Below are positions 25,735 through 32,937 of a DNA stretch of 64,000 bases, piece after piece. Source of the DNA: Terasakiella pusilla DSM 6293 (GTDB taxonomy: Bacteria > Pseudomonadota > Alphaproteobacteria > Rhodospirillales > Terasakiellaceae); NCBI RefSeq assembly GCF_000688235.1, contig NZ_JHYO01000016.1:37179-101178 (forward strand). Direction: 5' to 3'. Every line of letters starts with the position of its first letter. Position 1 is the first letter of the stretch. The notes beneath the pieces were generated by a model that made no database searches, was not told where the DNA came from, and saw only the letters and a list, made by a program, of their open reading frames with translations. Both the position numbers and the translations under genes were made by a program.

Positions 25735-27945
25735 TTATACGCTCTCCCAGCCGTTGAGTGGTGAGATGGCTAACGTGGTAAAGTGTTTTTCAATTTCAGT
25801 CGTAATGTCTCTAAACTCTGCAAGCGATGATAAGGAAACTGGTGAGCTATATTCCAGACCGAATGGTGCGTGGCCAAAGAAGTTATAAATGCAGGATGAG
25901 GCCACACGACTTCTCAATAAATGAGTATAGAGATAATGCCGGGCCCAGTTGTCCTTGAGCGCCGGCAGGCAGAGTTTTTTCTCTATTTTCGCTAAGCCTG
26001 AAGGGCTGACTGGGGTGAGCCTTTTACCATTGAAGAAGAAAAGAAAATCAGCTTCTCCAGAAAGTGATTTTCCAATTTCTTTAGCGAGGTCGGGATTGCA
26101 GATGGAATGGAAGAATTGAGAAGCTTCGAGGTGTTTGACATAGAGGTGAGTTTGTCGGAGAGCTGTCTGAGATAATGGGATGAAACGAGCGGACTGTTCT
26201 TGTCGATTTTCCTTATCGCAAATCCAAATAAATCCATGTTCTAAATCGAAGTCTCCAATGTTTTCAAAGGGGCTTCCCACAGCGCGATGTCCCGTTGCCA
26301 ATGACAGAAGCTGATGGGTATAAAACGTATACATATTGTGGAAGTCCTGCCATTCTTCCGTATTGGCAAGATGATGTTTGAGTGATGAGAAACGCGCTTG
26401 AACGATGTGTTCTTTGGTGATCACATTGCTGCCGATCATGGTCTTTGATGAAGGTCGTAAGGATGGTTGCAATTCATCGATGTCGGTTAATTTTTCTAGA
26501 TAGGCAGTAAAACTAGAATAGGCAGATGAAAGGTCAACACGATCAATGCCTGCATAGAAGGTCGGCGGACAGTGTTGTGGGGAGTGACCGCTGAGCATGG
26601 CGATAAGTGGGCTCTGATAGCCGTGAAATTCAAAAAAGCGGTTGAAGATATCAGCGATTCTGTTTTCAGAGAGACGATTTTTGAAACGTCGGTTCAATTT
26701 GGAAAAATGATCTCCGTAATTGATGTTTGTTAGAGCGTCATTAACGAGCTGTTCTTTGAGTAGTTCTGATATCTGAGCAGGCATAGGCAGCCAGATTTGC
26801 TTTTCGGTTTCGTGATAAACTTGTTTGGCATTTTTCTTTTTATTTTCTGGTAATTTGACGACGTAAACCAGACATACAAGTTTATTCATCAAGACCCATT
26901 GTTCTCCGTTTTCTAACTTATCGTGGGACTTTATGGGAAGTGCAGATAGTTTGTGAACAGGCCGACCTGTCAGAATAGACAGGCAGGTCAGAAGTGAAGC
27001 TTGATTTCCTTTTATTACGCCTTCGAACTCGAGGAGGAAAAGTTTTGTTACTTCATTTTCAGATAAATTATCCCAATCAAAGATGCTTTTGCATGTTTTG
27101 TGGATAAAGGCATTGGCCAGACCTTGCCCTTTAATCCCTCGTTCAATCTGCGTTCTTTTGTTGTTGCTCTGACGTTGATCGTTGAATTCAATGAACAGGT
27201 GAGAGGAAAATTGATCGAAGGTTTGTTCTTCAATGTTGATGTTTGGTGAGGTGCTTTCCGGCGGATTGATGAGAAAGGAGAGAGGATCATCCGTGCCAGG
27301 CGCTTGAAGAGTTATTGTTTTTTGCTCGCAATCCCAATTATGTTGGTTCCTCATACCATGTTGGTTTTGGGGTTGATTTGCTCCACGGTTGTCGATTAAC
27401 GATTTTAAGGGGTTGAAAAAGTCTTTGAACCGACGCGTTTGGTGGATGGAGATTTCTTTAAATTTTCCATCAAGGTGGTTGATCAGTTGATGAACAGAGG
27501 TTACGTGGTCGGGCATGAGCTTCAATAACCAAAGGAGCTTTTCATCCGTTAGGTTACGAATGACGTAGCAAAATTTTTGGAGATCATTGAAGGCTCGGCC
27601 TGTCGTGAAATACCAGACACTGACGCATAGTCCGATCGCTTTAAGGTCGTTAAGGAGATCGGTTCTGGGGTGAGGGAGGTCATAGTTGCGGGCAATCATC
27701 GCTGCAACGGGAAAGTTGGTCAACTTTTTCTGAGATTTAAGTTTCGTATACAATTGCCTGACTTCCTCGTTAGAGATCCTAGAGGAGCTTGGTAGCTGGG
27801 TGATGATTGTTTTACTTTCTGGCCCCTCTAGGCCAAGTCTTTCGTGTGCGCGGTTCAGATAGAAATGTGCCAATCTTTGTAGAGAGACATTGCTTTGGTC
27901 AGTTGGGCTGAATGGACGCAAAGAGGAAAGGAAATGTTCAGTCAT
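25735..27945 (-). CDS. Divergent tyrosine recombinase/integrase (trio member 2, 736 aa)
   Basis: A 736-residue protein with an integrase-like C-terminal half. Visible marks are LATGHRAVGSPFENIGDFDLEHGFIWICDKE (first catalytic Arg region), then PALKDNWARHYLYTHLLRSRV and IYNFFGHAPFGLEYSSPVS. The RHYLYTHLL...FFGH...YSS pattern matches a branch of large integrases in which the usual HxxR box is altered. The catalytic Tyr would be in EYSSPVS. The N-terminal 450 residues are not recognised. It overlaps the upstream 172-aa gene by 8 bases and is followed by the 1012-aa recombinase with 1 base between. Confidence 0.75.
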   Translation of the reverse strand: MTEHFLSSLRPFSPTDQSNVSLQRLAHFYLNRAHERLGLEGPESKTIITQLPSSSRISNEEVRQLYTKLKSQKKLTNFPVAAMIARNYDLPHPRTDLLNDLKAIGLCVSVWYFTTGRAFNDLQKFCYVIRNLTDEKLLWLLKLMPDHVTSVHQLINHLDGKFKEISIHQTRRFKDFFNPLKSLIDNRGANQPQNQHGMRNQHNWDCEQKTITLQAPGTDDPLSFLINPPESTSPNINIEEQTFDQFSSHLFIEFNDQRQSNNKRTQIERGIKGQGLANAFIHKTCKSIFDWDNLSENEVTKLFLLEFEGVIKGNQASLLTCLSILTGRPVHKLSALPIKSHDKLENGEQWVLMNKLVCLVYVVKLPENKKKNAKQVYHETEKQIWLPMPAQISELLKEQLVNDALTNINYGDHFSKLNRRFKNRLSENRIADIFNRFFEFHGYQSPLIAMLSGHSPQHCPPTFYAGIDRVDLSSAYSSFTAYLEKLTDIDELQPSLRPSSKTMIGSNVITKEHIVQARFSSLKHHLANTEEWQDFHNMYTFYTHQLLSLATGHRAVGSPFENIGDFDLEHGFIWICDKENRQEQSARFIPLSQTALRQTHLYVKHLEASQFFHSICNPDLAKEIGKSLSGEADFLFFFNGKRLTPVSPSGLAKIEKKLCLPALKDNWARHYLYTHLLRSRVASSCIYNFFGHAPFGLEYSSPVSLSSLAEFRDITTEIEKHFTTLAISPLNGWESV

Positions 27946-28456
27946 GAATTTTTCCTTTCAAGTTTTGAATTTGAGTGCGTAATTGTTTGTGCGTTACACC
28001 AAGGGCAGGGGCGGCGTTTTTGACCTGCTGTAAAGAAGTATCGAAATGATCAATGGTGAATTCTTTGGCTAGATATGACGAGGCCGCTCGCTGAAGACTG
28101 GCAAGCCCGGTTTTTGGCTTAAGAGAGTAGAGTTTGATGAAGCCAAGGTAATTTACTGATATTCGACGAATGTCATGTTCAGGGATTTTTTCGTAGAGGC
28201 GGACCGTTACTTTTTTGATATGGTGATGCTTAATTAGGCGAACGGCTTCGAAGTTTGAAAAGAAAAGATAAGCTTTGTCTTTTTTTACAACCGAGATGGT
28301 CGTGTTCTCAAGAATTGCTGAAATGTCTGCTTTTGTGAATTCTGAAGACTTCCAATGACGATCAAGTTTTTCCCATGCAATGGCAGCAGGTTCTGCGGAT
28401 GGATGTAGCAATAGTGGTGTCGTTTGATTGTTGATGTAAGAAATGCTAGATTTCAT
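27938..28456 (-). CDS. Small protein of the recombinase trio (172 aa, unknown)
   Basis: A 172-residue protein that opens the three-gene operon. I recognise no family. Features seen: mixed alpha/beta composition, a central VRLIKHHHIKKVTVRLYEKIPEHDIRRI stretch, a basic C-terminus (LGVTHKQLRTQIQNLKGKIHD) and no membrane segment or signal peptide. It could be a DNA-binding accessory factor for the recombinases, the place TnpC holds in Tn554-type elements. GAGAG lies about 12 bases upstream of the ATG. Confidence 0.6.
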   Translation of the reverse strand: MKSSISYINNQTTPLLLHPSAEPAAIAWEKLDRHWKSSEFTKADISAILENTTISVVKKDKAYLFFSNFEAVRLIKHHHIKKVTVRLYEKIPEHDIRRISVNYLGFIKLYSLKPKTGLASLQRAASSYLAKEFTIDHFDTSLQQVKNAAPALGVTHKQLRTQIQNLKGKIHD

Positions 28457-28800
28457 GACAGTTACTCTCTTCGTGTCTAAATGACATTTTATGCCACATC
28501 CACGGGCATTTCGACGCCCTTCCTAGATGGGTAAAATACCGAAAAAGAAATACAACACTAATTATTTGTTATTTAATGCTTTGATAATAAAAGGAAAATG
28601 TATTCCCGCATTGAAATGAAGAATGCATTTTATGTGGAAAAAAACGGTGTTTTTCTTATGAATTTTGGATTTTTTAGCTAATGTATACTTTTTAGGGGCT
28701 GCAAAACCTTTATAGAGCAATAGGCCTAGGTATGATGTTTCCCGTTGTTAGTACGATTTTGCAGTAGATATAAGAGTTGTTGTATATGCAAATGAAAGAA
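28457..28800. other. AT-rich gene-free stretch upstream of the recombinase trio
   Basis: About 340 bases with no open frame of note. It contains the promoter side of the trio operon (reading left) and a GGGC...GCCC inverted pair near 28502-28520. The stretch 28540-28700 is very AT-rich. Such a region next to the recombinase operon is where an element end or crossover site would be expected, but I saw no clear repeat. Confidence 0.3.
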
Positions 28801-28829
28801 GGGGAGGCGAAGGTATAGCCTGCCTCCCC
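28801..28829 (-). terminator. Terminator of the small-gene pair at 28858-29293
   Basis: A perfect 8-bp stem, GGGGAGGC (28801-28808) with GCCTCCCC (28822-28829). Read on the minus strand it comes 28 bases after the stop of the 68-aa gene and is followed by TTCTTTC, a moderate U-tract. Confidence 0.6.
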
Positions 28830-28857
28830 TATAGTTTGTTTTCAATTGATAGCACTA

Positions 28858-29064
28858 TTATTCGGGGCGATAAATAATCCCCGGGTCCAACACGATCTCT
28901 GACCCATCTACATCACAATAACTCTCATCTGGTGCTAAGACGGCAGCGTAGAAATAGCGTTGTCCGTCAGTGCAATCTAGGTACTCAAAGATTTTGGCAC
29001 CATTGAATTCTCCACACTCTGGACCATGTTTGGTTGGTTTTGGGTATTGGTCGATGGTTTTCAT
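28858..29064 (-). CDS. Small unknown protein (68 aa) with a KHGPECGEF segment
   Basis: The likely start is the ATG at 29064 with AGGAAT 9 bases upstream; a longer frame reaches 29196 but overlaps the neighbour. The product is acidic, with KPTKHGPECGEFNGAKIFEYLDC and the end DVDGSEIVLDPGIIYRPE, which suggests a small beta-rich domain. It has no signal peptide and no known family. It follows the 72-aa gene by 10 bases in the same operon. Both proteins contain Lys-His-Gly-Pro. Confidence 0.55.
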   Translation of the reverse strand: MKTIDQYPKPTKHGPECGEFNGAKIFEYLDCTDGQRYFYAAVLAPDESYCDVDGSEIVLDPGIIYRPE

Positions 29065-29074
29065 GTCGGTATTC

Positions 29075-29293
29075 CTATTCTGAATCTGAGGGAATAAACA
29101 TTCCATTTTGAAAATGCCCAGTGATGACGGTGTCATCAGGGGTAATTTGTTGGATCGTGTCCGGCCTTGTTTTGGGGATCTGATATGCGGGGCCATGTTT
29201 TAAAGTGTCTCGTTTGAAATTGCCGGAAGCTTTATCTTCCTGAATTTTTTTAATTATGTTTGCAGTTGAGATTTGCGGGTTATTTGATGTCAT
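29075..29293 (-). CDS. Small unknown protein (72 aa)
   Basis: A 72-residue hydrophilic protein of no recognised family. Its middle reads DTLKHGPAYQIPKTRPDTIQQI, and the C-terminus VITGHFQNGMFIPSDSE looks like a short ordered strand pair. It is translated with the 68-aa gene downstream and ends before a terminator, which supports it being real. Function unknown. Confidence 0.5.
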   Translation of the reverse strand: MTSNNPQISTANIIKKIQEDKASGNFKRDTLKHGPAYQIPKTRPDTIQQITPDDTVITGHFQNGMFIPSDSE

Positions 29294-29367
29294 AGAAAGA
29301 ATACCTGTGCAATTTTAAATTGATAAATTGGGAGGGCTTTACATTTACATGGTGAGTTTCGCTATCC

Positions 29368-29910
29368 TTAGAACTGTGACGCTGCTTTTTTTCTTTTTGC
29401 CGTATTTTCATTTGATGACATTCGTTCGAAGGTGTCCTGAAGGTCTTGGGAAGCATATGTGATGGTCATGTCAAAACTCAGATGCGGGGCGTTCACTTTG
29501 ATTATGGCGTTTGGGGCGCGGTATTCGACATATTTGTTGCCAACAGCAGGGGCTTGACGTGTAACAGGAATGTATTTTTGAGACATGAAACCATCGAAAT
29601 CATGGAAATGGTTTTTTCGGGTAGTAAAAGTCACACCCTGTAAGACTTCCTGTTGATCAAAAATCAGAATGAGTTTTTTTACACCATTGACCTGCGCCGC
29701 ACTGACATCAACATCGAGCATTAAGCCTCCTGTGTATTTGTTCTCTCCTTCAATCTTGTGGGCATAACCTTTTTCAATAGCTTGAGTGCGCGCAGACATT
29801 AATGTGTCTGTGCCGATCTCAAAACCAAATGGGGCAGCTCTTTCTGCAGCATGTGAGGGGCTGGCAAAAAGGGCGAAAACCAGAAAGAAGAATGTACGAG
29901 AGATGATCAT
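29368..29910 (-). CDS. Secreted protein of unknown function (180 aa)
   Basis: A 180-residue protein with a clear signal peptide (hydrophobic residues 5-18, cleavage after SHA). The mature part starts AERAAPFGFEIGTDTL, followed by alternating strands (GGLMLDVDVSAAQVNGVKKLILIF, NAIIKVNAPHLSFDMTITYAS) and a basic tail (AKRKKAASQF). The opening 'PFGFEIG' pattern recurs in several small periplasmic proteins of unknown role. It is transcribed away from the XRE regulator at 30057 and may be controlled by it. Confidence 0.7.
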   Translation of the reverse strand: MIISRTFFFLVFALFASPSHAAERAAPFGFEIGTDTLMSARTQAIEKGYAHKIEGENKYTGGLMLDVDVSAAQVNGVKKLILIFDQQEVLQGVTFTTRKNHFHDFDGFMSQKYIPVTRQAPAVGNKYVEYRAPNAIIKVNAPHLSFDMTITYASQDLQDTFERMSSNENTAKRKKAASQF

Positions 29911-29938
29911 GATGAAGCTCCTTGTGATCTGAATAAAT

Positions 29939-29972
29939 TCGGTTTGATTTTCTAAATTTGCAATTAAACCGA
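29939..29972. promoter_or_regulatory. Inverted repeat between the secreted-protein gene and the XRE regulator
   Basis: TCGGTTT (29939-29945) and AAACCGA (29966-29972) form a perfect 7-bp inverted repeat with centres 27 bases apart (between two and three helical turns), in the divergent intergenic region. It is a candidate operator for the XRE regulator; there is no direct proof. Confidence 0.35.
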
Positions 29973-30056
29973 TTATATTCAGTAAATGTATGCATGCAAT
30001 TAAAACTCTGAATTTGTTCGGTGGTTATGTGTTGAAATACGGGTGAAATTCCGTGC

Positions 30057-30386
30057 ATGACCCAAGATCAGATCATTACACAGCTGGGAAGAACGGTCCG
30101 CAAGCTTCGAAAAGCAAAGCAGATGACCCAGGAACAATTGGCAGAGGCCATAGATTGCAATGTTGATACCGTTTCAAATATTGAACGGGGCGTGACATCT
30201 GCACGCCTAGAAAATTTGGCTGCTATAGCTAGAGTGTTCGAGATTGAAATCGGTGAGCTGTTTGATCTGCAGCCTCGGAATTTATCTGCAGAGGTGTTGC
30301 GCCTAATGCAATTGCTGGAAGACCAGCCGGATGAGGTTGTCAAAACGGTGAGAGAACAGGCGAAGGTCCTTATTCGACATAAATAA
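30057..30386 (+). CDS. XRE-family transcriptional regulator (109 aa)
   Basis: A 109-residue Cro/CI-type regulator. The helix-turn-helix covers about residues 9-63: LGRTVRKLRKAKQMTQEQLAEAIDCNVDTVSNIERG, then LENLAAIARVFEIEIGELFDL. A short C-terminal helix region (EVLRLMQLLEDQPDEVVKTVREQ) may dimerise. It is divergent from the secreted-protein gene and likely controls both itself and that gene. Confidence 0.85.
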   Translation: MTQDQIITQLGRTVRKLRKAKQMTQEQLAEAIDCNVDTVSNIERGVTSARLENLAAIARVFEIEIGELFDLQPRNLSAEVLRLMQLLEDQPDEVVKTVREQAKVLIRHK

Positions 30387-30390
30387 TAAC

Positions 30391-30792
30391 TTACAAAAAG
30401 TGGCATCGCCTCTGTCCTTCTAGATAGTTGAAAATCCCGGTGATGGTTGGGAGACCGCCATTTATCATATATTGCAAAGGCGTTAGACCTTTCATAAGAG
30501 GGCTAGAATTTGGTTTTTGTATCCATTTCCAGCAAAGTTCAGGCTCAGATAAGAGTTGAAGGTGCCGCGCAATTTTCAGCAACAGGTCGACGCGAATAAG
30601 TTGTTCCTCTGTCAGGGCAATACTTGCATTCCAGCCTTCATACTTTTCTAGATTGAAAGGGGGCGTGCTGCCTAGTAAGTCCCAGCGGTCTTGAGTTTTA
30701 ACCTTCCATAAATCCATCAGGTGAATGTATGAATTGATGGCGATGGGGCTAAGGCGAACGAGTTGGTCAAGAGGGATTTGGTTCATGGGCAT
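30391..30792 (-). CDS. MbcA/ParS/Xre antitoxin C-terminal-domain protein (orphan)
   Basis: A 133-residue protein whose end (about 88-130: CWKWIQKPNSSPLMKGLTPLQYMINGGLPTITGIFNYLEG) matches the MbcA/ParS toxin-binding domain, which has a W..P......G..P...M..G core. The N-terminus is helical, like the Xre half of ParS antitoxins but without an obvious helix-turn-helix. No RES-domain toxin lies beside it. The only partner is the 97-aa gene 82 bases upstream. It may be an antitoxin without its toxin or part of an altered pair. Confidence 0.65.
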   Translation of the reverse strand: MPMNQIPLDQLVRLSPIAINSYIHLMDLWKVKTQDRWDLLGSTPPFNLEKYEGWNASIALTEEQLIRVDLLLKIARHLQLLSEPELCWKWIQKPNSSPLMKGLTPLQYMINGGLPTITGIFNYLEGQRRCHFL

Positions 30793-30874
30793 TATTCTAG
30801 CTCCTGCTCACGATTACAATTATGAATATTCGGGGAGGTGATGTTCAAAGTTAAGGTCAGGAGGGGCGCAATGA

Positions 30875-31168
30875 TCATGTTTCTTCCTCGTCATAAAGTT
30901 TGCTTAGTAAGACATTGATGAGACGCTCATGCCAATGATCCAATGTCAGTTCAAAGCTGCTAGCCGGAAAATCTGTCATTGTTTCCTTGATCCATGTTTG
31001 TATGGCTTCGACGTTATTTCTGTTCTTTCCATTCCCAATAAAGGGGCGCAGGTCTACCTCGTCGTTGAGAGGCAATAAGCAATGAAGTTTCTTAGCGAGC
31101 TGAAGACTGGCGTAACCTTCTTGATGCGCTTTGAGCTGCATGTAGAGAGAATGTGTCTGCTTATTCAT
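30875..31168 (-). CDS. Small unknown protein (97 aa) downstream of the integrase
   Basis: A 97-residue helical protein (LYMQLKAHQEGYASLQLAKKLHCLLPL, then an acidic tail). It overlaps the integrase stop region by 8 bases, so it is translationally coupled to it. No family is recognised. It could work with the integrase or with the antitoxin-like gene that follows. Confidence 0.5.
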   Translation of the reverse strand: MNKQTHSLYMQLKAHQEGYASLQLAKKLHCLLPLNDEVDLRPFIGNGKNRNNVEAIQTWIKETMTDFPASSFELTLDHWHERLINVLLSKLYDEEET

Positions 31169-32348
31169 GTTTTGTTCCTTTGCTTTCGTTTGAGAAATGG
31201 CTTGTTACTAAACGTTCAAAAGCTGAGCCATCTTGTCGGGTCAGGTTCGGGACGTAACGGGAATAGACAGTAAACAGCATCTCTGTGGAGTTATGCCCCA
31301 TTTGGCGGGCGATCCATTCGGGATTTTCACCAGAAGCTAGCCACAGTGTCGCCGCGGTATGTCTTGTCTGATAGGGGCGTCGTTGCGCAAGGCCGAGATG
31401 GCGAAGCAATGGGTACCACACACGGCGGTTCACATTACGTCGTAGTAAAGGGGTGCCACTTTGCGTGCAAAAGACATAATCGCCAAGTTTGGCTGTCACG
31501 AGATATTGTGCCTTCAGAGCCTCATAGACCATTTTGGACATGTGAATGGCACGATGGGAGCTATCAGTTTTAGTTGCTACCCGTTGACCTTCAACCCAAC
31601 CTTCGACAACAAGGATTTGTCGACGTTCAAAATCGACATTTTGCCATCGTAATCCATCAATCTCGGCGGTGCGCATGCCAGTAAAGAAGCGAACGGTGAA
31701 ATAATTTTTGAAATCTGACCGCACGGTTTGGAGAATTAAATTTACTTCTTCCAAGGAAAAAGGGTGAACTTCTGTTCGTGGCTCCTTTAGCGGTTTAATA
31801 TTCTGCCATGGTGAGGTAAATTCAAATCGGTCGGCGGCTTCTGTCATAATCATGCGCAATGGCGTCATGATATGGTTGATACGTGATGGTGACAGGGTCT
31901 TTTCTTTCTGCCCGGGTACTTTGGCGAGTGACGAGCGGAAGTTAAGAATGTCGCTTTTACGGATCTGGCCGACTATCTTTTTGCCAAAGGTTGGAAGAAG
32001 ATATTTATCCAGCGAAATCCGGACCGTGTTGGCATGCGAATCCCGCCACTCGATTTTCTTTTCCGAAAACCAAAGCTCAGCAAAGTCGCCAAATAATGGT
32101 ATGTCGCTTCGCATCATGCGGGCCGAACTTTCGTGGGTGGTGAATTCTTCTGCCCGAGCACTATTGGGGAAATATTTTGAATATTCAAAACTTCCTAAAG
32201 TGATTTCTGCTTCGATTTTTTTCAACAAAGTAGCCAGCCTGCGTCGGCTTTGCGGCGTGTCGCTTAGACTTGTTGCTTCACGACATCGTTTTCCTTTGTA
32301 TCGGAAATCGACATATAATCGACCACCACGAGTTATTAATGTTGCCAT
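31161..32348 (-). CDS. Tyrosine recombinase / phage-type integrase (395 aa)
   Basis: A 395-residue integrase of normal length. An N-terminal arm-type domain (MATLITRGGRLYVDFRYKGKRCREATSL) is followed by a SAM-like core-binding domain (about 90-180) and the catalytic domain: FFTGMRTAEIDGLRW (Arg), RRPYQTRHTAATLWL (HxxR-type box with RH), MGHNSTEMLFTVYSRYVPN (His and Tyr). All key residues look intact. It lies about 4.4 kb from tRNA-Pro, beyond the cargo genes, and probably integrates its element at that tRNA. Confidence 0.93.
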   Translation of the reverse strand: MATLITRGGRLYVDFRYKGKRCREATSLSDTPQSRRRLATLLKKIEAEITLGSFEYSKYFPNSARAEEFTTHESSARMMRSDIPLFGDFAELWFSEKKIEWRDSHANTVRISLDKYLLPTFGKKIVGQIRKSDILNFRSSLAKVPGQKEKTLSPSRINHIMTPLRMIMTEAADRFEFTSPWQNIKPLKEPRTEVHPFSLEEVNLILQTVRSDFKNYFTVRFFTGMRTAEIDGLRWQNVDFERRQILVVEGWVEGQRVATKTDSSHRAIHMSKMVYEALKAQYLVTAKLGDYVFCTQSGTPLLRRNVNRRVWYPLLRHLGLAQRRPYQTRHTAATLWLASGENPEWIARQMGHNSTEMLFTVYSRYVPNLTRQDGSAFERLVTSHFSNESKGTKHE

Positions 32349-32357
32349 CTTTAGCTC

Positions 32358-32573
32358 CTATTGAATGCTAGCAATTAGGCTGTCCACAGAAAGGCCTCGG
32401 ATCATGTCTTCTTCGATTTTTTCCCAGATATAGAGGATTTTGCGTCCTCCGAACGGGCGAAAATAGTGAATACCCTCTAGTAAAACAGAATCCTTCAGAC
32501 GCTCACGAATAGTGCGGGCATCATATTTGATGCGAGAGGATAATTCCTCGGTGGTCAAATAAGTCTGTGACAT
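32358..32573 (-). CDS. Excisionase-like small DNA-binding protein (71 aa)
   Basis: A 71-residue protein (MSQTYLTTEELSSRIKYDARTIRERLKDSVL...) of the AlpA/excisionase winged-helix type: LTTEELSxRIxYxxRTIR is the recognition helix region, followed by a short wing (GGRKILYIWEKIEEDM). The ATG at 32573 has AGGAGA 8 bases upstream; a longer frame to 32636 is unlikely. It sits 9 bases before the integrase gene, the usual place for an excisionase. Confidence 0.75.
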   Translation of the reverse strand: MSQTYLTTEELSSRIKYDARTIRERLKDSVLLEGIHYFRPFGGRKILYIWEKIEEDMIRGLSVDSLIASIQ

Positions 32574-32610
32574 TTTATGTCTCCTGCTATAAACTTTTAA
32601 CGTTGTAAGA

Positions 32611-32705
32611 AGTTGAAATGACCTTCTGTAGATCATTATAGGTGTAAAAAGATTATTTGCAAGCTTTTTTGATCTGCAGGAGGTTAAAATGGTGAGTTGA
32701 AATGA
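32611..32705. promoter_or_regulatory. Divergent control region with an 11-bp direct repeat
   Basis: AGTTGAAATGA occurs at 32611-32621 and again at 32695-32705; the second copy overlaps the start codon of the XRE gene, while the first lies 38 bases before the excisionase start. This is a possible operator pair through which the XRE protein shuts off excisionase-integrase and itself. Confidence 0.4.
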
Positions 32706-32911
32706 TTAAATGTCATTTGTCTCGCTTAATGGGCGAGAAGAAATTAAAGATCGCAGATGTGACGAGAGAGACCGGAATTAACCGTGGAACCATCACGCGC
32801 CTCTATCATGAAACTGCCGAACGTGTAGAGCTGGATGTGATGAATAAGCTCTGTGAGTATTTTAAGTGTGAGCTTGGTGAATTGTTTGAATACAAAAGTG
32901 ACCAAAGTTGA
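32702..32911 (+). CDS. Cro/CI-like small XRE regulator (69 aa)
   Basis: A 69-residue helix-turn-helix protein of the single-domain YozG/HTH_26 type (LSRLMGEKKLKIADVTRETGINRGTITRLYHETAERVELDVMNKLCEYFKCELGELFEY). It is divergent from the excisionase-integrase operon and 26 bases before the two-gene module, with no terminator between, so it may control both. Confidence 0.85.
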   Translation: MIKCHLSRLMGEKKLKIADVTRETGINRGTITRLYHETAERVELDVMNKLCEYFKCELGELFEYKSDQS

Positions 32912-32937
32912 GTTGATTTACCAAAATGGTAGGGTTT

